Below are positions 1-3,820 of a DNA stretch of 5,212 nucleotides, piece by piece. Made by a program: the position numbers and the translations under genes. Below the pieces are notes generated by a model. That model was not told the origin of the DNA. It made no database searches and saw only the letters and a program-made list of their open reading frames with translations. This stretch comes from Pseudolabrys sp. (lineage in GTDB: Bacteria; Pseudomonadota; Alphaproteobacteria; Rhizobiales; Xanthobacteraceae). The number at the start of each line of letters is the position of its first letter. Positions within the stretch are counted from its first letter, which is position 1. Location: positions 1 to 5,212 of the forward strand of contig JAQSCR010000500.1 of NCBI GenBank assembly GCA_029945495.1, given 5' to 3'.

Positions 1-153
1 CAGACGCCGGCTGAGAGATTCGCCGAATGTGTTGCGGCGATCGGTTGAACCCGCCACCCAAAGCAGACATTCCAGAAAGCCGCATTTCCTCAGCGTGCGA
101 TGGAGGCGGGGACGGCAAGCTGGCGGACCCGGTCAATCAGGCAGGAGACGTGT
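1..153. other. Left-edge non-coding stretch downstream of the exported-protein pair
   Basis: I see no convincing gene here. Short open frames that overlap it lack ribosome binding sites and recognisable protein features. The stretch lies 3' of the minus-strand unit ending at 154. I found no strong stem followed by a T-run that would serve as its intrinsic terminator. The only recognisable item is a 15-bp copy of a dispersed repeat at 56-70, listed separately. Confidence 0.5.
56..70 (-). repeat. Short copy of a dispersed intergenic repeat (ATGTCTGCTTTGGGT)
   Basis: Read on the minus strand this is ATGTCTGCTTTGGGT. Related words occur at 1195-1210 and 1239-1246 (plus) and 1371-1390 (minus). 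From memory this word recurs in intergenic DNA of Bradyrhizobium-like genomes, where spurious ORFs translate it as MSALGQ or similar. The repeats seen inside the window are direct observation. The family assignment is recollection and was not searched. Confidence 0.45.
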
Positions 154-615
154 CTATCGCACCGTAATTTTAAAATTATATCGGCGGACGGTTCCGGATT
201 TGAAATCGACATCGATCACGATGTTGTCCTGGCCGACGTAATCGGCGTTGGATTTGTAAAAGACGCCAACGGCAGTCACGGGTTTGCCGTTGCAGTTGGC
301 GCGGGAATTCCCCGCAGGGCGATCGACCAAATATGCTATCTCCTCAAGTCGATGTTGGCCGTTTTTTGGTGGAGTGACGATACGCAGGCTTGGAACCGGC
401 CCCGAGGTGCAGTCGATGTTGACATTATTCATTGCGGCAATGCGTGACTCGCTGCCGCTAAAAATCTCGCGATTGAACGTAGTATCGGAACGGGCCTTGG
501 AAATGTCGGCCTTGGTTGCTGGCTTTTTCTTCTCCTGGGCGGCGCCTGTCGTCGAGGTGAGAGCCAGTACGGCGGCCGCTAAAATAGCCCCGGCGACAAT
601 GTGTGTATTTCGCAT
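154..615 (-). CDS. Small exported protein, paralogue of the upstream gene; Ig/cadherin-like core suspected
   Basis: The product is 153 residues. It opens with a signal peptide: Arg at residue 2, a hydrophobic stretch at about 6-22, and a likely cleavage near Gly-Ala-Ala (24-26). A short Lys-rich linker follows (about 28-42). The mature core has FSGSESR (52-58), Cys69 in a DCT motif, RIV (78-80), Cys108 just before GKPV (110-113), and a Tyr-Lys-x-Asn-Ala-Asp-Tyr-Val-Gly-x-Asp segment (120-130) leading into alternating beta-like residues up to a terminal Val-Arg. Two cysteines suggest one disulfide in the periplasm or outside the cell. The pattern of a Pro-x-x-Gly turn, then Y-x-x-N-A-D-x-x-G-x-D and a final beta strand recalls bacterial Ig/cadherin-like repeats, which is inference. 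A GAGG ribosome binding site sits about 5 nt before the ATG. The gene lies 33 bp behind its paralogue on the same strand and is probably cotranscribed. Function unknown. Confidence 0.85.
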   Translation of the reverse strand: MRNTHIVAGAILAAAVLALTSTTGAAQEKKKPATKADISKARSDTTFNREIFSGSESRIAAMNNVNIDCTSGPVPSLRIVTPPKNGQHRLEEIAYLVDRPAGNSRANCNGKPVTAVGVFYKSNADYVGQDNIVIDVDFKSGTVRRYNFKITVR

Positions 616-648
616 TTGCGTCCTCGCGGTGAAGTGGGAGTGCGGTAT

Positions 649-1080
649 TCAGCGGACATCGACCGTAAAGGCGACGCGCCATATCGATCCGAGCTTTGAA
701 TCCATGTCGACCACGATGCGATCTTTGCCGACAAAGTCCGCGTTAGCCTTGTAGTACATACGGACGGCATCGACAGGCTTTCCATAGCAGCGCTTCTGAA
801 GCGGGCTTTTGTTGGCTGTGGCGACGGTCTTCACCTCTTCAAAGCGGACATCGCCGTGCTCCGCCGCTTTGACGATGCGAATGTCGGCAATCGGAATCGT
901 ACAGTCGGCGCGCAGCGTACCAAAATCGTAAAGGCGCGATTCGCTGCCGCTGAACAGGCTGCCTTTGACTTCAGTCACGGCCGATTCGGCGCGCTGCTTG
1001 CGTTCCTTTGCGCCCGTCCGATCTGACGCGCCGGCCAGCGCGAGCGCCGACGCCACTAAAAACAGTAAAGCTCGCTTCAT
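649..1080 (-). CDS. Small exported protein, first gene of the paralogous pair
   Basis: The product is 143 residues from the ATG at 1080. The frame stays open to an ATG at 1134, but that start lies within the -35/spacer region of the predicted promoter and would put 18 unrelated residues before the signal peptide, so I chose 1080. The signal peptide is residues 1 to about 18 (Lys-Arg, then a Leu/Ala-rich core). A charged Lys/Arg/Glu linker follows (about 24-36). The core matches the downstream paralogue in the same order: FSGSESR (43-49), DCT with Cys60, RIV (68-70), Cys98 before GKPV (100-103), and YYKANADFVGKD (109-120), ending in Val-Asp-Val-Arg. Both cysteines are conserved in the pair, which suggests a disulfide in the envelope. 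The shared motifs against otherwise diverged sequence mark an old tandem duplication under constraint. The ribosome binding site is weak (GGGCGA). Function unknown; a surface or periplasmic binding role is only a guess. Confidence 0.85.
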   Translation of the reverse strand: MKRALLFLVASALALAGASDRTGAKERKQRAESAVTEVKGSLFSGSESRLYDFGTLRADCTIPIADIRIVKAAEHGDVRFEEVKTVATANKSPLQKRCYGKPVDAVRMYYKANADFVGKDRIVVDMDSKLGSIWRVAFTVDVR

Positions 1081-1111
1081 TGTCGTCGCCCTGGCCCCGA
1101 CTAGCGGACGA

Positions 1112-1141
1112 ATTATAGGTTGCAGGCTTGGCATTCTGCAA
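1112..1141 (-). promoter_or_regulatory. Sigma-70-type promoter of the exported-protein pair
   Basis: Read on the minus strand, a TTGCAG -35 box (1136-1141) is followed after 18 bp by a perfect TATAAT -10 box (1112-1117). Transcription would start near 1105, giving a 5' leader of about 25 nt before the ATG at 1080. This geometry supports the 1080 start over the upstream ATG. The -35 box matches consensus only in TTG, which is common in alphaproteobacteria. Confidence 0.6.
1120..1141. promoter_or_regulatory. Candidate operator: inverted repeat spanning the -35 box and spacer
   Basis: TTGCAG (1120-1125) and CTGCAA (1136-1141) form a perfect 6-bp inverted repeat with 10 bp between the arms. One arm is the -35 box itself and the other sits just upstream of the -10 box. 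An overlapping second pair, GGCTTG (1125-1130) and CAAGCC (1139-1144), adds to the dyad character. A dimeric regulator bound here would block polymerase, but 6-bp arms can arise by chance and no regulator gene is in the window. Confidence 0.3.
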
Positions 1142-1188
1142 GCCCAGCGCGGGGGCGCAATTTACATCCATCCACAAGGAGAACGAAA

Positions 1189-1257
1189 ATGGAGATGTCT
1201 GCTCATGGCCCTTCGCTACCGTTCGCTCGGTACGACGAATGTCTGCACTTCACCTGA
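1189..1257 (+). CDS. 22-codon mini-ORF with strong ribosome binding site; possibly the start of a lost gene
   Basis: AAGGAG (1176-1181) lies 7 nt before the ATG at 1189, the best Shine-Dalgarno placement in the left half of the window. The frame encodes 22 residues and ends at a TGA (1255-1257). From its third codon on, the coding sequence is repeat DNA of the ATGTCTGC family. The peptide has no hydrophobic segment or recognisable motif. The simplest reading is that the initiation region of a former gene survives and the body was replaced by repeats. A genuine small leader peptide is the alternative. Confidence 0.3.
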   Translation: MEMSAHGPSLPFARYDECLHFT

Positions 1258-1440
1258 CAGCGACCAGAAGAGTTGTCATAGCGACAGCCAAGGTAGCCGG
1301 TCCGCTCAAAGCTGATTTTTGGTCGCTCTTGGGGATCGACCGGACATTGCGGCGCGTCGCCAATTGGTGGTTTGACCCAGAGCAGAAATCGGCCGACAAT
1401 CGCTTAGGCAGGGCCGATTTAGTCCTGAACTTGGGCGCGA
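1195..1440. repeat. Cluster of degenerate dispersed intergenic repeats
   Basis: On the plus strand ATGTCTGCTCATGGCC occurs at 1195-1210 and ATGTCTGCACTT at 1239-1250. On the minus strand, TTTCTGCTCTGGGTCAAA lies within 1371-1390 and ATGTCCG at 1341-1347. These are variants of the word at 56-70. I recognise this combination (AtGTCTGCT, TGGGTCAAA, ATGTCCG) as typical of intergenic DNA in Bradyrhizobium relatives, where gene finders often call spurious proteins. The outer limits are approximate. Confidence 0.45.
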
Positions 1441-1519
1441 AGCTCTTTCGGCGGCTCGACAGCGTGGCGTAACGTGTCTGATGGCTGCTCCCTCCCGAAG
1501 CCTCCGTTCGCGCAGTCTC

Positions 1520-2395
1520 ATGAAGAAGTGGCTTCTGCTGGGTTTCCTGCTCGCTGCAATGAATTGCGCTGAGCCGGCATTGGCTGCAAGCCCCACATGG
1601 ACTGGCTTCTATGTCGGCGGTAGTTCCGGTTATGCTTGGGGCACACAGAAAAGCACCACGACTATCGCCGATGGCCCCGGTTTCCTGACCTGCCATTTCT
1701 GCGACATCTTCACTGGAGGCAACGATACCGGCGTTGCAGCGAATGCCGGAACGCAAAGCTTGCGACCACAAGGCTTCACCGGCGGACTACAGCTTGGATA
1801 CAACTTTCAGTCTGGGCCGTGGGTGTACGGTATTGAGACGGATTTCGGCTACTTTGGACAGCATCGAACCAACTCCACAAGTGTCGTGCTGCCCGCGAAC
1901 ACCGCTCTTGGCGGCGGCGGCGGTGTATGCGGCGCAAACGCCACCACGACATGCGTCGGCAACTATTCTACGACGGTCAGCACTGACTGGTTGCTCACCG
2001 TTCGTCCGCGCATTGGCTTTGCCTGGGATCGAACGCTCGCCTACGCGACCGTTGGGCTAGCCGTCACACAACTCAAATTTTCGCATACCTACACCGACAA
2101 CATCACCTATTTCCTCATACCCGGTAACACTGGCGCAGGCGGCTTTGTGCAAATGTCGGCCTCAGCCGTGAAGGTCGGATTCATTCTCGGCGGTGGCGTA
2201 GAGCATTCTTTTGCGGAGCGCTGGTCGGTAAAAGGCGAATATCTTGTCACACGGTTCAGCGGCCTGGGCGCGAACGGCGTGCTTACCGACGGGCTGACCC
2301 CGACATCCGGGACGTTCGCTAACTTCGCGGCCAACGCCGACCACCTGACCTCGCACATGTTGAGAGTAGGGCTGAACTATAGGTTTGCCGACTAG
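1520..2395 (+). CDS. Outer-membrane beta-barrel protein, Omp25/Omp31-like
   Basis: The product is 291 residues from the ATG at 1520. An in-frame ATG at 1481 would add 13 Arg-rich residues before the signal peptide. Neither start has a clear Shine-Dalgarno, and 1520 gives the normal Met-Lys-Lys start. The signal peptide is residues 1-22 or 1-23 (Ala-Leu-Ala at 20-22). The mature protein opens with SPTWTGFYVGGSSGYAWG (24-41), the family hallmark. Barrel strands with alternating aromatics follow (GFTGGLQLGYNF 85-96, WVYGIETDFGYFG 101-113, LAYATVGLAV 173-182, WSVKGEYL 235-242), and the C-terminus is LRVGLNYRFAD with Phe near the end, as barrel assembly requires. These belong to the OMP_b-brl type of 8-stranded small porin-like proteins. 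The predicted loops are long. Four cysteines (58, 61, 137, 145) lie in loop-like stretches, which is unusual for the family as I know it. The role is structural or adhesive; no substrate can be read from sequence. Confidence 0.9.
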   Translation: MKKWLLLGFLLAAMNCAEPALAASPTWTGFYVGGSSGYAWGTQKSTTTIADGPGFLTCHFCDIFTGGNDTGVAANAGTQSLRPQGFTGGLQLGYNFQSGPWVYGIETDFGYFGQHRTNSTSVVLPANTALGGGGGVCGANATTTCVGNYSTTVSTDWLLTVRPRIGFAWDRTLAYATVGLAVTQLKFSHTYTDNITYFLIPGNTGAGGFVQMSASAVKVGFILGGGVEHSFAERWSVKGEYLVTRFSGLGANGVLTDGLTPTSGTFANFAANADHLTSHMLRVGLNYRFAD

Positions 2396-2429
2396 CCGCT
2401 AAGCATCCGTGCTCGGGCACATTCGTCGC

Positions 2430-2483
2430 TCAGCGCCGCACTTGAACGTGCCATTTCTCCCCGCGCTTTCGCAAAGTCGCCAT
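2430..2483 (-). pseudogene. N-terminal stub of a tyrosine recombinase (phage or island integrase)
   Basis: Seventeen residues, MATLRKRGEKWHVQVRR, then a stop. This is the typical opening of the arm-type DNA-binding domain of tyrosine integrases (Met-Ala-Thr-hydrophobic-Arg-Lys-Arg-Gly-x-Lys-Trp-x-Val-Gln-hydrophobic-Arg-Arg). The core-binding and catalytic domains (Arg...His-x-x-Arg...Tyr) are absent. Continuing past the stop in the other two minus frames shows no integrase-like sequence before the barrel gene ends at 2395, so the gene was cut between about 2396 and 2430. It points away from the tRNA-Pro gene, whose 3' end is 107 bp upstream. This is the expected place for an integrase that used that tRNA as its attachment site. 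There is no clear ribosome binding site. The stub is too short to be certain. Confidence 0.55.
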
Positions 2484-2499
2484 CGTGCAAAGCCCGCCC

Positions 2500-2518
2500 G
2501 TGTGCCACAGGTGTGCCA
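2500..2518. repeat. Direct repeat GTGTGCCA x2 upstream of the integrase stub
   Basis: GTGTGCCA occurs at 2500-2507 and 2511-2518, separated by CAG, giving an 11-bp period close to one helical turn. It lies 17-35 bp upstream of the integrase ATG. Copies on one DNA face suit a regulator or an arm-type recombinase site. Only two copies are present, so this remains a candidate. Confidence 0.4.
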
Positions 2519-2558
2519 GCGAGGATTTTGCGATGTTCTTGCGGTAGGTCGGGAAGAC

Positions 2559-2583
2559 CACTAAGTCCTTGAAGAACCTAGTG
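2559..2583 (-). terminator. Hairpin just after tRNA-Pro, possible terminator or processing signal
   Basis: On the minus strand the RNA would fold CACUAGGUUC / UUCAA / GGACUUAGUG: a 10-bp stem with two G-U pairs and a 5-nt loop. It starts 7 nt after the tRNA CCA end. No U-run follows, so it is not a classical intrinsic terminator. A second small stem (GGTC / GACC, 2547-2559) follows directly. Confidence 0.4.
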
Positions 2584-2589
2584 ATCGGA

Positions 2590-2666
2590 TGGTCGGAGTG
2601 GCAGGATTTGAACCTGCGACCCCCTCGTCCCGAACGAGGTGCGCTACCAGACTGCGCTACACTCCG
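2590..2666 (-). tRNA. tRNA-Pro (anticodon CGG)
   Basis: This 77-nt gene has a complete cloverleaf. The acceptor stem is CGGAGTG (2660-2666) paired with CACTCCG (2594-2600), then discriminator A and an encoded CCA (2590-2592). The anticodon stem CCTCG/CGAGG encloses the loop TTCGGGA, giving anticodon CGG, which reads codon CCG. The T arm contains the conserved GGTTCAAATCC. The first base C at position 1 and discriminator A are normal for bacterial tRNA-Pro. The gene is intact, as expected if an integrated element restored the 3' half on insertion. Confidence 0.97.
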
Positions 2667-2678
2667 ACTGTCGCCGGC

Positions 2679-2708
2679 CTTATAACCCCCCCACGTTTGA
2701 AACCGCAA
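2679..2708 (-). promoter_or_regulatory. Promoter of tRNA-Pro
   Basis: Read on the minus strand, TTGCGG (2703-2708) is followed after 18 bp by TATAAG (2679-2684). Transcription would begin near 2672, about 6 nt before the mature tRNA 5' end. The spacer contains a run of seven G. The spacing and the TTGC start of the -35 box match those of the promoter at 1112-1141. Confidence 0.5.
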
Positions 2709-2710
2709 GC

Positions 2711-2782
2711 GCGCATGACCCCGAAAAGCATGCCTCCGACCCGATCGGGGGGTGATACCGGTTTTCGGACAAGGTGATGCGC
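2711..2782. repeat. Palindromic intergenic element between tRNA-Pro and sua5
   Basis: The outer arms, GCGCATGACC-CCGAAAA (2711-2727) and TTTTCGG-ACAA-GGTGATGCGC (2762-2782), pair with one mismatch and a 4-nt bulge. The centre holds CCCGATCGGG, a perfect 10-bp palindrome (2740-2749). The whole can fold into a long cruciform or RNA hairpin. I recognise the layout (CATGACCCCGAAAA ... CCGGTTTTCGGACAAGGT.ATGCG) as a repeat common between genes in Bradyrhizobium relatives, similar in role to REP or RIME elements. It ends 18 bp before the sua5 ATG, so it is probably transcribed and may insulate or attenuate. Confidence 0.6.
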
Positions 2783-2799
2783 GGGCAAAGTGAGCCAAG

Positions 2800-3789
2800 A
2801 TGACTGCCGAACCCGGCACACGGGTGCTGAAAGCCGATCCGGCCGCGATTTCCGCAGCCGCCGCCGCCCTGCGCCAGGGCGGGCTGGTCGCCTTCCCGAC
2901 CGAGACCGTCTACGGGCTGGGCGCCGACGCCTGCCACGGCGAGGCGATCGCGCGGCTTTACGCCGCCAAGGGCCGGCCCGCTTTTAACCCCCTCATTGCC
3001 CACGTCGCGGACATCGACGCGGCGCGCCCGCTCGCCGTGTTCGATGCCGAAGCCGAGAAACTGGCGGCGGCGTTCTGGCCGGGCCCGCTGACGTTGGTGC
3101 TGCCGAAACGGCCGGACTGCCCGGTGGCGGCATTGGCGCTCGCCGGGCTCGACAGCATCGCCATCCGCGTGCCGAGCGACAAAACGGCGCGCGCGCTGCT
3201 GGCCGCCTTCGGCGGGCCGGTGGTGGCGCCTTCGGCCAACCGCTCCGGCCACGTCTCACCGACCAGCGCGGCGCATGTGCTGGCCGACCTGCGCGGCCGC
3301 ATCGACCTCATTCTCGACGGCGGCGACTGCGCCGTCGGCGTCGAGTCGACCATCGTCGCGCTCCTTGGCGCGCCGACTTTGCTGCGGCCGGGCGGCCTGC
3401 CGCGCGAGGAGATCGAGTGCGTGCTCGGCCACGCGCTGGCCATGCCTGCTGTCACCGACGCCGACGACGCGCCGCAAAAACTTGAAGTCATTGCCCCCGG
3501 CATGCTGGCCTCGCATTACGCACCGAAGGCCAGAGTGCGGCTCGATGCGACGACGCCGCGAGCCGGCGAAGCGCTGCTTGCTTTCGGCGCGGCGCCGAAG
3601 TTCGACGGAATTACGCTCAATCTGTCGCCGCGCGGCGACCTGATCGAAGCCGCGACCAATCTGTTTTCGCACCTGCGCGCACTCGACGCCTCCGGCGCGA
3701 CCTCCAGCGCCGTGATGCCGGTGCCGCATGAGGGCCTCGGCGACGCCATCAACGACCGGTTGGCGCGCGCCGCCGCGCCCAAATCTTGA
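2800..3789 (+). CDS. sua5: L-threonylcarbamoyladenylate synthase, two-domain Sua5 type
   Basis: This 329-residue cytosolic enzyme makes threonylcarbamoyl-AMP from threonine, bicarbonate and ATP. That is the first step of the t6A modification at position 37 of tRNAs reading ANN codons; TsaB, TsaD and TsaE normally finish the transfer. The YrdC domain (about 12-210) shows PTETVYGLG (33-41), the K-x-R motif (Lys57, Arg59) followed by NPL (63-65), the S-x-N motif (Ser145, Asn147), GVESTIV (180-186) and RPGG (196-199). The linker carries PGMLASHYAPKA (233-244), a Sua5 signature that closes over the active site. The C-terminal Sua5 domain runs from about 245 to the end. The length is normal for Sua5 and well above single-domain TsaC. 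The start is the ATG behind a weak GTGAG. A GTG 10 nt upstream is out of frame. All catalytic motifs are intact. Confidence 0.96.
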   Translation: MTAEPGTRVLKADPAAISAAAAALRQGGLVAFPTETVYGLGADACHGEAIARLYAAKGRPAFNPLIAHVADIDAARPLAVFDAEAEKLAAAFWPGPLTLVLPKRPDCPVAALALAGLDSIAIRVPSDKTARALLAAFGGPVVAPSANRSGHVSPTSAAHVLADLRGRIDLILDGGDCAVGVESTIVALLGAPTLLRPGGLPREEIECVLGHALAMPAVTDADDAPQKLEVIAPGMLASHYAPKARVRLDATTPRAGEALLAFGAAPKFDGITLNLSPRGDLIEAATNLFSHLRALDASGATSSAVMPVPHEGLGDAINDRLARAAAPKS

Positions 3790-3820
3790 AGAACAAGCCT
3801 GAAGGACAAGGATCGCTACG

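Larger units (their letters stand above)
1142..1519. other. Intergenic region between the exported-protein pair and the barrel gene, made mostly of degenerate repeats
   Basis: Apart from the mini-ORF at 1189-1257 I find no gene. Open frames on both strands cross this region but lack ribosome binding sites, signal sequences and recognisable domains, and their peptides look like translations of repeat DNA. Repeat words are at 1195, 1239 and, inverted, at 1341-1347 and 1371-1390. The promoter of the barrel gene should lie here, but I could not find a convincing -35/-10 pair. Confidence 0.5.

Noticed and set aside
194..206. GGATTTGAA shared with the tRNA-Pro T-arm region, as a possible second attachment site
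   Set aside because: The match is only 9 bp, lies inside the second exported-protein gene and does not extend into the rest of the tRNA 3' end.
1081..1134. Upstream extension of the first exported protein to the ATG at 1134
   Set aside because: It would start within the promoter, upstream of the TATAAT box, and place 18 residues before a good signal peptide.
1128..1141. Possible sigma-54 promoter (TTGGCATTCTGCA)
   Set aside because: The GG and GC doublets are only 6 bp apart, not the 10 bp that sigma-54 requires.
1128..1472. 114-codon plus-strand ORF in the intergenic region
   Set aside because: It has no ribosome binding site and its peptide is a translation of the dispersed repeat family.
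1250..1771. 173-codon minus-strand ORF overlapping the barrel gene start
   Set aside because: It runs antisense through the barrel signal peptide and through repeat DNA, with no signal, domain or ribosome binding site of its own.
2409..2420. GTGC-TCGG-GCAC hairpin as terminator of the barrel gene
   Set aside because: The stem is only 4 bp and no T-run follows.
2589..2777. Plus-strand ORF beginning MVGVAGFEPATPSS
   Set aside because: It is the antisense translation of the tRNA-Pro gene, a well-known spurious ORF type, and its tail is repeat DNA.
2680..3503. Long minus-strand ORFs opposite sua5
   Set aside because: The plus strand has all Sua5 motifs in one frame. The antisense frames are compositional artefacts, one of them crossing the tRNA promoter and the palindromic element.
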